Assembly (NCBI RefSeq): GCF_018614035.1 | Contig: NZ_JAGGPA010000018.1 | Location: 62,001-126,000 of the forward strand | DNA length: 64,000 nt | Reading direction: 5' to 3' | DNA from: Streptomyces sp. ISL-96 | Lineage (GTDB): Bacteria; Actinomycetota; Actinomycetes; Streptomycetales; Streptomycetaceae | Shown here: positions 8,990 to 17,286 of the stretch, one piece after another | How the letters are laid out: each line of letters starts with the position of its first letter | Numbering within the stretch: position 1 is the first letter of the stretch | The notes under the pieces: model-generated | Told to the model about the DNA's origin: nothing | The model's input: only the letters and a program-made list of their open reading frames with translations | The model's database searches: none | Made by a program: the position numbers and the translations under genes

Positions 8990-9817
8990 CTAGAACATCC
9001 GCGGGTCGTCGAAGGCGCCGGACGCCACCAGGTAGACGTAGAAGTCGGCGAGGGCGACGCTGATCAGAGAGGCCCAGGCGAGCTGCATGTGGCGGGCGTT
9101 GAGCTTGCCGACCCAGCCCCACAGGCGGTAGCGCACCGGGTGCTTGGAGAAGTGCTTGAGCTTGCCGCCGACGATGTGCCGGCAGGAGTGGCAGGAGAAG
9201 GTGTACGCCCAGATCAGCACGATGTTGATCAGGAAGATGACCGTGCCCAGGCCCATGTGGCCCCACGCGTAGTGCTCGTCACGGAAGGCGAGCACGGTGT
9301 CGTACGTGAGGATCCCGGCGACCGGGACGGCGGCGTAGAAGAAGTACCGGTGGATGTTCTGCAGGATCAGCGGGAAGCGCGTCTCGCCGGTGTACGTCTT
9401 GTGCGGCTCGGCGACCGCGCAGGCCGGCGGCGAGGCCCAGAAGCCCCGGTAGTAGGCCTTGCGGTAGTAGTAGCAGGTCAGGCGGAAGCCGAGCGGGAAG
9501 ATCAGGATCAGCAGGGCGGGGGACAGGCCCCACCAGCTGCCGAAGATCTCCCAGTTGGGGCCGCTCTTCATCGGGACGCAGTTCTCCGCCAGGCAGGGCG
9601 AGTAGAACGGCGAGACGTAGGGCGCGGCGTAGTAGTCGGCGTTCGCGAAGGCCCGCCAGGTCGAGTAGACGATGAAGGCGAGCAGCCCGGCGGCGGTCGC
9701 GGCGGGCGCGAGCCACCAGCGGTCGGTACGCAGATGGCGGGCCGCGATCGTGGCGCGTGAGGCGCTGTGGACGCCGTGGGCGTCCGTGCGGGGCTGGGGT
9801 TCTGTGCCAGTGGCCAA
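8990..9817 (-). CDS. sdhC: Succinate dehydrogenase membrane anchor (Sdh1-type cytochrome b subunit)
   Basis: A 275-residue polytopic protein with about five hydrophobic segments (e.g. WLAPAATAAGLLAFIVY, LSPALLILIFPLGF, AVPVAGILTY, VIFLINIVLIWAY) and several histidines (NIHRYFF, SCHSCRHI, NARHMQLAW) that could ligate haem. It anchors SdhAB and passes electrons to quinone. The start is read as TTG at 9817 because GGAG lies at the right distance upstream and the codons before it do not resemble the family. Single-subunit anchors of this length are found with actinobacterial Sdh1 enzymes. Confidence 0.9.
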   Translation of the reverse strand: MATGTEPQPRTDAHGVHSASRATIAARHLRTDRWWLAPAATAAGLLAFIVYSTWRAFANADYYAAPYVSPFYSPCLAENCVPMKSGPNWEIFGSWWGLSPALLILIFPLGFRLTCYYYRKAYYRGFWASPPACAVAEPHKTYTGETRFPLILQNIHRYFFYAAVPVAGILTYDTVLAFRDEHYAWGHMGLGTVIFLINIVLIWAYTFSCHSCRHIVGGKLKHFSKHPVRYRLWGWVGKLNARHMQLAWASLISVALADFYVYLVASGAFDDPRMF

Positions 9818-9885
9818 CGAGGACTCCGTATGGAGCGGGCAGTCGGGACAGGGGCGGTTCGCTGTATCAGGTATCCGGCGTACCG

Positions 9886-10179
9886 CTACGGCGCGTGCCG
9901 GTCGCGCGCGCCCAGGCCCTCGTCGTCCGAGTCGGTCCACAGCGCGCTGTTGTACGGGTCGTCCGGGATGGTCACCAGGTCGGGGCGGGTTTCGGCGCGG
10001 CGCAGGGCGGGGGCGGCCTCGTTCAGCAGGGCGACGCTCTCGCGCAGGTGGCCGGCGTCCGTGCGTACGCGCCTGATCTCCAGGCTGCCGCCGCCGACCT
10101 GCTGCTCGACCCGTTCTACCGACTGGACCAGGTTGTCGAGGCTGCGCTGAACCGCTGCCAGGTCTTCTTGCAGGGACAT
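9886..10179 (-). CDS. Small conserved coiled-coil protein upstream of sdh
   Basis: A 97-residue soluble protein. The first half (SLQEDLAAVQRSLDNLVQSV) is a heptad-like helix likely to form a coiled coil; the second half is acidic and ends LWTDSDDEGLGARDRHAP. It starts with ATG and lies 68 bases before sdhC in the same direction, so it is probably the first gene of the operon. I do not recognise a function. Codon use is normal for the genome, supporting a real gene. Confidence 0.7.
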   Translation of the reverse strand: MSLQEDLAAVQRSLDNLVQSVERVEQQVGGGSLEIRRVRTDAGHLRESVALLNEAAPALRRAETRPDLVTIPDDPYNSALWTDSDDEGLGARDRHAP

Positions 10180-10483
10180 GTGGTGCCCTCATTTCCACGG
10201 TGGCGCGTGGTAACGCTCATGCGCCTGCGAGTGTCGCGCGTCACATCCCCTCTTGTGAAGGGATGTGCAGCGATTCTCGGCGCGCGGCCCCCCGTGCGCC
10301 CCCTTCTGTTGGGCCGCATGGGTGGGGTTCGAGACGTTCGCCGCCGTGTCGCCGACGGCTCACGCGCGGGGTCCATTTCAGTGGAGGGGTAATTGATGTG
10401 ATCACCATCATATGCCGCCAACTGTGAAAAACCGGGCTCATTCCGACAGGGGATGAGCCGGGCCGGCCCTGGAGGTACCAGCC
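10180..10483. other. Divergent intergenic region (304 bp) with palindromes
   Basis: Separates the minus-strand sdh operon from the plus-strand LpqW-like gene and must contain both promoters. Two symmetric elements are visible: CACATCCC at 10242-10249 paired with GGGATGTG at 10260-10267, and a perfect GTGATCAC palindrome at 10398-10405 with partly symmetric flanks (10395-10409). Either could be an operator. I see no credible gene here and no clear -35/-10 pair. Confidence 0.45.
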
Positions 10484-12820
10484 ATGTCCCACGTCGGCGT
10501 CCCACGCGGGGAGGCACCCCCAGTAATCCGCCGCAGGCACCGGCGAACGCGAGCCGCCCGCGCTCTCGCGCTCGTCACCGCCGGGGTGCTCGCGCTGCCC
10601 GCACTGGCCGGCTGTACCTCGGGCGACGACGCGGCGCAGGCGGTGATGGCCCCACCGGACATCGCCCCGGCCGGGCGCGAGCAGGTCAAGGACGGCGGCA
10701 CGGTGCGCTGGGCCGTCGACACGACGGCTCCCACCCTCAACGCCTTCCAGGCCGACGCCGACGCCTCCACCATGCGCATCGCCGGCGCCGTACTGCCTTC
10801 GCTCTTCACCCTCGACGAGCGCGGCCGTCCGCAGCGCAACCCCGACTACCTGGAGTCCGCCGAGATCGTCGAGCGCGAGCCCAAGCAGGTCGTGCTCTAC
10901 AAGATCAACCAACAGGCGGTGTGGAGTGACGGCCGGGAGATCGGGGCGCCGGACTTCCTGGCCCAGTGGCGGGCGCTGGGCGGCCGGAACACGGCGTACT
11001 GGACCGCCCGCAACGCCGGCTACGAGCGCATCGAGAAGATCGAGCGCGGCGCCGACGACCTGGAGGTCCGGGTCACCTTCGCCAAGCCCTACGCGGACTG
11101 GCGCTCGCTCTTCACGCCGCTCTACCCGCAGGACGTGATGGGCAGCCCCAACGCCTTCAACGACGGGGCCCGCGACAAGCTCAAGGCGACGGCCGGCCCT
11201 TTCAACCTCAAGGAACTGGACCGCGCGGGCGGCAAGGCCACCCTCGAACGCAACCCCCGCTGGTGGGGGCAGCCCGCGAAGCTCGATACGCTCGTCTTCA
11301 GCACGGTGACGCGCGACAAGCGCGCCGCCGCCCTCGCCGCCGGTGAGCTGGACATCGCCGACATCGGCCGCAGCACCGCCGACCGCATCGCTCTGGCCGG
11401 CCGGGACGCGGGCGCCAAGGGGCAGCAGCTGAACCACGGCCCCGGCGCCGCCGTCACGCCCGCCTCCGCGCTCAGATCCTGGGCGATCGCCCACGGCTCC
11501 TCGGAGGAGCTGGCCGCCGTCGAGCAGGAGACCCGCAGGAAGTCGCGCGAGGCGATCAGCAGGTACGCCGCCGAGCAGGCCGCACTGCGCGGCTTCGACA
11601 TCCGCAAGTCCCTCGAACCCGCCTACACGCAGCTCGCGCTGAACGGCACCTCGGGCCCGCTCACCGACGACCGCGTACGCCGCGCCGTGGCCCGCGCCAT
11701 CGACCGCCGGGAGCTCGCCGAGGCCGTACTGAAGCCGCTCGGCCTGCCCGCCTACCCGCTCGGCAGCCACCTCGCGCTGGCCGGCCAGGAGGCGTACAGC
11801 GACAGCAGCGGCGCACTCGGCGACCAGGACACCCAGGCCGCCCAGGCGCTGTTCGCGGACGCGGGCTGGACGCCGGGCGGGGCGGTGAAGCGGAAGCCGG
11901 GCGGAGCGAAGGCGGGCGCCGCGGCGGAAGGCAGCGAGTCCGAAGGCGGGAATGAAAAGGGGGAGAAGAACGAGGGAAGCGCGGCCGACGAAGAGATGTA
12001 CATCGTCGGTGACGAAATCAACAGCGATTCCAAGCCCCGCGGCGCCCGCGGCCCGGAATCCGGTACGTACGTCCTGGCCCCGGCGCCCGCCGCGGCGCTC
12101 CAGGGCCGGGCGGTGCGCATGCAGGCACGTTTCATCAAGGCTCAGCCCGTCGAAGAGGCAGGCACCACAGAGGACAGCGCCGACGGAAAGAAGAAGGGCG
12201 GTGTCGCAGGCGCCTACGCCCCGCGCGGTACCGCCGCCCCCGCCGCCGCTGCCGGTGGCCCGCTCGCCAAGGACGGCAAGGCGCTGACCTTGCGTTTCGT
12301 GCTCCCGTCGGGCCCCGGCTCGGAGTCGCTGCGTACCGTCGGTGAAAAGATCGCGCGGATGCTGGAGCGCGTCGGCGTACGTACGGACATCGTCAAGGTC
12401 TCCGACGACAGCTACTTCAAGGACCACGTCGCCTCCGGCGACTACGACCTCGCGCTCTACTCCTGGCCCGCGACGGCCTACCCGGCCACCGACGCCCGCC
12501 CCATCTTCGCCAAGCCGGAACCGGCCGCCGACGGTTCGCTGGTCGTCGAGCAGAACTACACGCGCGTCGGCACGGACCACATCGACCAGCTCTTCGACCA
12601 GGCCATGACGGAGCTGGACGAGAAAGCGGCCCGCGACCTCGTGAAACGGGCCGACGCCCGGATCTGGGCAGCGGCCGGGTCCATCCCGCTCTTCCAGCGC
12701 CCCGAGCTGGTGGCGGTCAAGCCGGACCTCGCCAACGCGGGCGCCTTCGGCTTCGCCGCCCCGCGCTATCAGGACATCGGCTTCAAGAAGGCAGAAAACG
12801 CCAAGGGCGGGAAGAACTAG
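10484..12820 (+). CDS. LpqW-like substrate-binding lipoprotein
   Basis: A 778-residue predicted lipoprotein: Arg-rich N-terminus, hydrophobic core and lipobox LAGC near residue 45, then a family-5 solute-binding (SBP_bac_5) fold. A strong SD (GGAGG) precedes the ATG. Between about residues 465 and 600 the fold is interrupted by a low-complexity Gly/Ala/Glu/Lys-rich insertion (e.g. EGSESEGGNEKGEKNEGSA). There are no transporter subunits in its own unit. It sits directly before typA, as does LpqW (Rv1166) in M. tuberculosis, where LpqW affects cell-envelope glycolipid synthesis rather than import. Orthology is inferred from position and fold; a true peptide-binding role remains possible. Confidence 0.82.
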   Translation: MSHVGVPRGEAPPVIRRRHRRTRAARALALVTAGVLALPALAGCTSGDDAAQAVMAPPDIAPAGREQVKDGGTVRWAVDTTAPTLNAFQADADASTMRIAGAVLPSLFTLDERGRPQRNPDYLESAEIVEREPKQVVLYKINQQAVWSDGREIGAPDFLAQWRALGGRNTAYWTARNAGYERIEKIERGADDLEVRVTFAKPYADWRSLFTPLYPQDVMGSPNAFNDGARDKLKATAGPFNLKELDRAGGKATLERNPRWWGQPAKLDTLVFSTVTRDKRAAALAAGELDIADIGRSTADRIALAGRDAGAKGQQLNHGPGAAVTPASALRSWAIAHGSSEELAAVEQETRRKSREAISRYAAEQAALRGFDIRKSLEPAYTQLALNGTSGPLTDDRVRRAVARAIDRRELAEAVLKPLGLPAYPLGSHLALAGQEAYSDSSGALGDQDTQAAQALFADAGWTPGGAVKRKPGGAKAGAAAEGSESEGGNEKGEKNEGSAADEEMYIVGDEINSDSKPRGARGPESGTYVLAPAPAAALQGRAVRMQARFIKAQPVEEAGTTEDSADGKKKGGVAGAYAPRGTAAPAAAAGGPLAKDGKALTLRFVLPSGPGSESLRTVGEKIARMLERVGVRTDIVKVSDDSYFKDHVASGDYDLALYSWPATAYPATDARPIFAKPEPAADGSLVVEQNYTRVGTDHIDQLFDQAMTELDEKAARDLVKRADARIWAAAGSIPLFQRPELVAVKPDLANAGAFGFAAPRYQDIGFKKAENAKGGKN

Positions 12821-13156
12821 CAGGTCAGAACCCTCAGGATTGGCTCAACTCCCTTGCCCGCCGGCGCCCCCGGCGGGCAAGGTGCTGGGTGCCCCTTGAC
12901 CCGGGAGCCGCCCCGCACCCCACCCCCAGGCACGGCCCGAATCTCCCCCGAACCTCTCTCGGATCTCCCCCCTCACACGGCCCCGCCGGACCCTCCGGAG
13001 CCCTTGTGCGGGGCGGGTATCGATCGCCCGGGAAGCCCACGTGGCTCACTCCCCGTACCATGGGGGGTAGCCGTGGCGCGACCGCCCGGCGGGCGTATGA
13101 GGAAACGAACCGAATACGACGCCCGATCCCACGATCGAGAGAAGCGCAACTCACCC
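12821..13156 (+). other. Leader region of typA (336 bp)
   Basis: Holds the hairpin terminator of the LpqW-like gene (12852-12882) and then about 270 bases of C-rich leader before the typA ATG. The frame continuous with typA upstream of 13157 has no resemblance to the family and is treated as non-coding. No clear promoter hexamers were recognised. Confidence 0.5.
12852..12882 (+). terminator. Hairpin terminator after LpqW-like gene
   Basis: Perfect 12-bp stem CCTTGCCCGCCG/CGGCGGGCAAGG with a 7-base loop, 31 bases after the stop. No U tract follows, as is usual in Streptomyces. Confidence 0.8.
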
Positions 13157-15028
13157 ATGCCCACGCGCCACGACATCCGTAACGTAGCCATCGTCGCCCA
13201 CGTCGACCACGGCAAGACCACCCTGGTCGACGCCATGCTCAAGCAGGCCGGCGCCTTCGCCGCGCACGCCGCCGAGCACCTCGACGACCGCATGATGGAC
13301 TCGAACGACCTGGAGCGTGAGAAGGGCATCACGATCCTGGCCAAGAACACGGCCGTCAAGTACCACCCCAAGGATGGCGGCGACGTCATCACGATCAACA
13401 TCATCGACACCCCCGGCCACGCCGACTTCGGTGGTGAGGTCGAGCGCGGCCTGTCGATGGTCGACGCGGTCGTCCTGCTGGTCGACGCCTCCGAGGGCCC
13501 GCTGCCGCAGACGCGCTTCGTGCTCCGCAAGGCGCTTCAGGCCCGGATGCCCGTCATCCTGTGCATCAACAAGACCGACCGCCCCGACTCCCGGATCGAC
13601 GAGGTCGTCAACGAGACGTACGACCTGTTCCTGGACCTGGACGCGGACGAGGAGCAGATCGAGTTCCCGATCGTCTACGCCTGCGCGCGTGACGGCGTCG
13701 CCTCGCTGACCAAGCCGGAGGACGGCACCGTCCCGGCGGACAGCACGAACCTCGAGCCGTTCTTCAACACGATCCTGTCGCACGTCCCGGCCCCCGAGTA
13801 CGACGAGGCCGCCCCGCTCCAGGCGCACGTCACCAACCTGGACGCCGACAACTTCCTCGGCCGTATCGCGCTGTGCCGCGTCGAGCAGGGCGAGCTGAAG
13901 AAGGGCCAGACCGTCACGTGGATCAAGCGTGACGGCACGATGTCCAACGTGCGCATCACCGAGCTCCTGATGACCGAGGCGCTCACCCGCAAGCCGGCCG
14001 AGAAGGCCGGTCCGGGCGACATCTGCGCGGTCGCCGGATTCCCGGACATCATGATCGGCGAGACCCTGGCCGACCCCGAGAACCCGATCGCACTGCCGCT
14101 CATCACGGTCGACGAGCCGGCGATCTCCATGACCATCGGTACGAACACCTCGCCGCTGGTCGGCAAGGGCGGCAAGGGCCACAAGGTCACCGCCCGCCAG
14201 GTGAAGGACCGCCTGGACCGCGAGCTCATCGGTAACGTCTCGCTGCGCGTCCTGGACACCGAGCGCCCCGACGCCTGGGAGGTGCAGGGCCGCGGTGAAC
14301 TCGCGCTGGCGATCCTCGTCGAGCAGATGCGCCGTGAGGGCTTCGAACTGACCGTCGGCAAGCCCGAGGTCGTCGTGAAGATGGTCGACGGCAAGAAGTA
14401 CGAGCCGATCGAGCGCATGACGATCGACTGCCCCGAGGAGCACCTCGGCGCCATCACACAGCTGATGGCGACCCGCAAGGGCCGCATGGAGACGATGACG
14501 AACCACGGTTCGGGCTGGATCCGCATGGAGTGGATCGTCCCGTCGCGCGGCCTCATCGGCTTCCGTACGGAGTTCCTGACGCAGACCCGCGGTACGGGCA
14601 TCGCGCACTCCATCTTCGAGGGCCACGAGCCGTGGTTCGGCGAGCTGCGCACCCGTAACAACGGCTCGCTGGTGGCCGACCGCGCGGGCACGGTCACCCC
14701 CTTCGCGATGATCAACCTGCAGGAGCGCGGTGTCATCTTCCTGGAGGCCGGCACCGAGGTCTACGAGGGCATGATCGTTGGTGAGAACTCGCGTTCCGAC
14801 GACATGGACGTGAACATCACCAAGGAGAAGAAGCTCACCAACATGCGTGCGGCTTCCGCGGACAACACGGAGAACGTCGTGCCGCCGCGCAAGCTCTCGC
14901 TGGAGCAGTCGCTGGAGTTCTGCCGCGACGACGAGTGCATCGAGGTGACCCCGGAGACCGTGCGTATCCGCAAGGTCGTCCTGGACCAGAAGGAGCGCGG
15001 CCGTACGGCCTCGCGCGCCAAGCGCTGA
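13157..15028 (+). CDS. typA: TypA/BipA ribosome-associated GTPase
   Basis: A 623-residue translational GTPase. G-motifs are intact: AHVDHGKTT (G1, residues 14-22), DTPGHADFG (G3), NKTDRPD (G4), followed by EF-G-like domains II, III and V and the BipA-specific C-terminal domain. TypA binds the ribosome under stress and in the cold and influences subunit assembly. ATG 13157 begins the conserved RHDIRNVAIVAHVDH sequence; upstream in-frame codons are rejected. A long hairpin terminator closes the gene. In mycobacteria typA is likewise adjacent to an LpqW gene. Confidence 0.98.
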   Translation: MPTRHDIRNVAIVAHVDHGKTTLVDAMLKQAGAFAAHAAEHLDDRMMDSNDLEREKGITILAKNTAVKYHPKDGGDVITINIIDTPGHADFGGEVERGLSMVDAVVLLVDASEGPLPQTRFVLRKALQARMPVILCINKTDRPDSRIDEVVNETYDLFLDLDADEEQIEFPIVYACARDGVASLTKPEDGTVPADSTNLEPFFNTILSHVPAPEYDEAAPLQAHVTNLDADNFLGRIALCRVEQGELKKGQTVTWIKRDGTMSNVRITELLMTEALTRKPAEKAGPGDICAVAGFPDIMIGETLADPENPIALPLITVDEPAISMTIGTNTSPLVGKGGKGHKVTARQVKDRLDRELIGNVSLRVLDTERPDAWEVQGRGELALAILVEQMRREGFELTVGKPEVVVKMVDGKKYEPIERMTIDCPEEHLGAITQLMATRKGRMETMTNHGSGWIRMEWIVPSRGLIGFRTEFLTQTRGTGIAHSIFEGHEPWFGELRTRNNGSLVADRAGTVTPFAMINLQERGVIFLEAGTEVYEGMIVGENSRSDDMDVNITKEKKLTNMRAASADNTENVVPPRKLSLEQSLEFCRDDECIEVTPETVRIRKVVLDQKERGRTASRAKR

Positions 15029-15071
15029 CCCTGAGCGCTGCTGAGTCCTGCTGAGTCCTGAGCTCGGCCCG

Positions 15072-15115
15072 AGGCCGGTTTCCGTCGCCCCTTCGCGGGC
15101 GACGGAAACCGGCCT
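15072..15115 (+). terminator. Strong hairpin terminator after typA
   Basis: Perfect 19-bp stem (15072-15090 with 15097-15115) around a 6-base loop CTTCGC, 43 bases past the typA stop. Confidence 0.9.
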
Positions 15116-15354
15116 TCGGCGTATCAGGACCCTTGAAATGAGTGACACTTGGGATCTTCCCCGTCAAGCGCATTTAGCGAGGGGTGCGTCCGGATATCGG
15201 GCATCGCTCTCCGGAAGCTGCGTTAACAGTCCGTTTCGCGGGTGTCTGTCTGTGCTCGCTTTGTCCGGCTTTCGGGCAGGTGCGCCCGGTCGATGTTGTC
15301 AAACCGAGACCCTTTAAGTGTGGTTTACGGGTCGGGGTTACTTAATAGTTGGCT

Positions 15355-15375
15355 CCATTGAGCTCGGGTCAATGG
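15355..15375. promoter_or_regulatory. Inverted repeat, possible operator of transporter operon 1
   Basis: CCATTGA-N7-TCAATGG, perfect 7-bp arms in an AT-rich pocket upstream of the first transporter operon. Symmetric elements of this size are typical of dimeric repressor sites. No cognate regulator is identifiable. Confidence 0.35.
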
Positions 15376-15504
15376 GTCACGCACTGTGGGGAGTGCCGAC
15401 TCACGAGCACACTCGGGGTACATGCGACTCATCGCCGTCAGGGGTGTCGGCGACTGTCTGCGTACCCCTCTCGTAGTGATCAGTGGACTCATGAGGAGGA
15501 ACCC

Positions 15505-17145
15505 ATGCGCGGTGCCAAGAGCGCCAAGTGGGTCGCGGGAGCGATAGTCGTTGCCCTTGCTGCTACGGCTTGTGGCGGCAGCAGCGACAGCGGCGATGAC
15601 ATGAAGTCGGGCAAGGCCGACCCGAAAGGGATTCTGGTCGCCCAGCTGAGCGAGCCGCAGAACCCGCTGCAGCCGGCGAACGCCAAGGAGAGCCAGGGCA
15701 GTCGTGTCCTGCGCGCCATCTTCTCCGGCCTCGTCGACTACGAGCCGGGCACCGGCAAGCTCGAGATGGTCAACGCCGAGTCCGTGACGCCCAACGCGGA
15801 CTCGTCCGTGTGGACCGTGAAGCTGAAGGCCGGCTGGAAGTTCCACGACGGCACCCCGGTCACCGCCAAGTCCTACGTGGACTCGTGGAACTGGTCGGCG
15901 AACGTCAAGAACAACCAGACCAACTCCAGCTGGTTCCAGGACATCAAGGGCTACGCCGATGTCCACCCGGAGAAGGGCGACCCGAAGAAGACCAAGATGG
16001 AGGGTCTGAAGGTCGTCGACGACAGCACCTTCACGATCGCCCTGACCGGTCCGGTCTCGTACTTCGCGTACAAGCTCGGCTACGACGTCTGGGCGCCGCT
16101 GCCCGAGTCCTTCTTCAAGGACCCGAAGGCCGCCGGTCAGAAGCCGGTCGGCAACGGCCCGTACACGTTCGAGTCGTGGGACCACAACAAGGTCATCAAG
16201 GTTCGGAAGTTCGACGGTTACCAGGGCCCGAACAAGGCCAAGAACGGTGGCATCGACTTCAAGAACTACACCACCGCCGAGGCCGCGTACTCGGCCCTGC
16301 GCTCGGACCAGCTGGACTGGATCGAGCAGATCCCGGTCACCGCGCTGAAGAACTACAAGCAGGACCTCGGCGACCGCGCGATCGACCAGGAGTACTCCGC
16401 GGTCCAGTCGATCGTCCCGGCGTTCTACACGCCGCAGTTCAAGGACATCGACCCGAAGGTCATCCAGGGCCTTTCGATGGCGATCGACCGTGAGACGATC
16501 ACGAAGACTGTCCTCAACGGCACCCGTGAGCCCGCGGACTCGTACGTCGCTCGCGGCGTGCTCGGCTACAAGGCCGGCGCACTCGGCGACATCGTCAAGT
16601 TCGACGCGAAGAAGGCCAAGGCGCTCATCACCGAGGGTGGCGGCGTCCCGGGCAACAAGATATCGATCCAGTTCAACGCCGACCAGCCGCACAAGGCGTG
16701 GGTCGACGCGGTCTGCAACAGCATCCGTCAGTCCACCGGCGTCGAGTGCGTCGGTGACTCCAAGCCGGACTTCGCGACCGACCTGAACGCCCGTGACGCC
16801 AAGAAGGTCAAGTCCATGTACCGCGGTGGCTGGGTGCTCGACTACCCCGTCAACTCGAACTTCATGCGCGACCTGTACGGCACCACGGCCGCCGGTAACA
16901 CCAGCGGTTACTCCAACAAGGAGTTCGACGAGCTCTCCGCCAAGGCTGACAAGGCGAAGACCCTCGACGAGACGGTGAAGATGTACCAGGAGGCCGAGCA
17001 GCTCCTGGCGAAGGACATGCCGTCGATCCCGCTGTGGTTCTACAAGAACAACTCGGGTCAGTCCAAGAACGTCTTCGGCAAGATCGTGTACGGCCAGGAC
17101 GGCGACCCGATCTTCACCGACGTTCAGGTGAAGGCCAAGAAGTAA
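15505..17145 (+). CDS. Oligopeptide-binding lipoprotein, transporter operon 1
   Basis: A 546-residue family-5 solute-binding lipoprotein. Signal peptide KWVAGAIVVALAATAC with lipid-accepting Cys at about residue 24, then the SBP_bac_5 fold (e.g. QPVGNGPYTF-like segment KPVGNGPYTFESW). ATG 15505 follows SD AGGAGGA; the upstream in-frame extension is rejected. First of five genes encoding an ABC importer of the DppA-F/OppA-F type, and by position next to typA corresponds to the BldK region of S. coelicolor, whose transporter imports a developmental signal. Closely related in sequence to the lipoprotein encoded at 24696. Ligand not deducible. Confidence 0.93.
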   Translation: MRGAKSAKWVAGAIVVALAATACGGSSDSGDDMKSGKADPKGILVAQLSEPQNPLQPANAKESQGSRVLRAIFSGLVDYEPGTGKLEMVNAESVTPNADSSVWTVKLKAGWKFHDGTPVTAKSYVDSWNWSANVKNNQTNSSWFQDIKGYADVHPEKGDPKKTKMEGLKVVDDSTFTIALTGPVSYFAYKLGYDVWAPLPESFFKDPKAAGQKPVGNGPYTFESWDHNKVIKVRKFDGYQGPNKAKNGGIDFKNYTTAEAAYSALRSDQLDWIEQIPVTALKNYKQDLGDRAIDQEYSAVQSIVPAFYTPQFKDIDPKVIQGLSMAIDRETITKTVLNGTREPADSYVARGVLGYKAGALGDIVKFDAKKAKALITEGGGVPGNKISIQFNADQPHKAWVDAVCNSIRQSTGVECVGDSKPDFATDLNARDAKKVKSMYRGGWVLDYPVNSNFMRDLYGTTAAGNTSGYSNKEFDELSAKADKAKTLDETVKMYQEAEQLLAKDMPSIPLWFYKNNSGQSKNVFGKIVYGQDGDPIFTDVQVKAKK

Positions 17146-17160
17146 GTTTCGGGACCAGTT

Positions 17161-17199
17161 GGCCGGTGCCGACCACCCGGAAGGGTGGCGGCACCGGCC
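17161..17199 (+). terminator. Intra-operon hairpin between lipoprotein and permease genes
   Basis: GC-rich stem 17161-17178 with 17183-17199, one bulged A, loop GGAA. It lies 15 bases after the lipoprotein stop and before the permease gene of the same operon. It probably acts as a partial terminator or 3' mRNA stabiliser, giving excess binding protein over membrane components, a known arrangement in binding-protein operons. Confidence 0.75.
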
Positions 17200-17286
17200 C
17201 ACAGGCGTCGGCCCGTCAAATCTCCCCCACCACCCTGCGGTGGAGACAACTTGTAGGCCATCGCCGACCCCTCACGGCATGGAGGC

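Larger units (their letters stand above)
15029..15504 (+). other. Long intergenic region upstream of peptide transporter 1 (476 bp)
   Basis: Begins with the typA terminator (15072-15115), then a relatively AT-rich stretch (about 15130-15360) unusual for this genome. It contains an inverted repeat CCATTGA/TCAATGG at 15355-15361 and 15369-15375. The repeat lies 130-150 bases before the start of the lipoprotein gene, a plausible promoter/operator zone. I see no gene. Confidence 0.5.

Noticed and set aside
13151..15148. A 665-codon minus-strand frame over typA
   Set aside because: Shadow of typA, which has all GTPase motifs intact.
15349..15504. N-terminal extension of the operon-1 binding protein
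   Set aside because: The extra 52 codons precede a perfect SD and signal peptide at 15505 and would bury the signal sequence.
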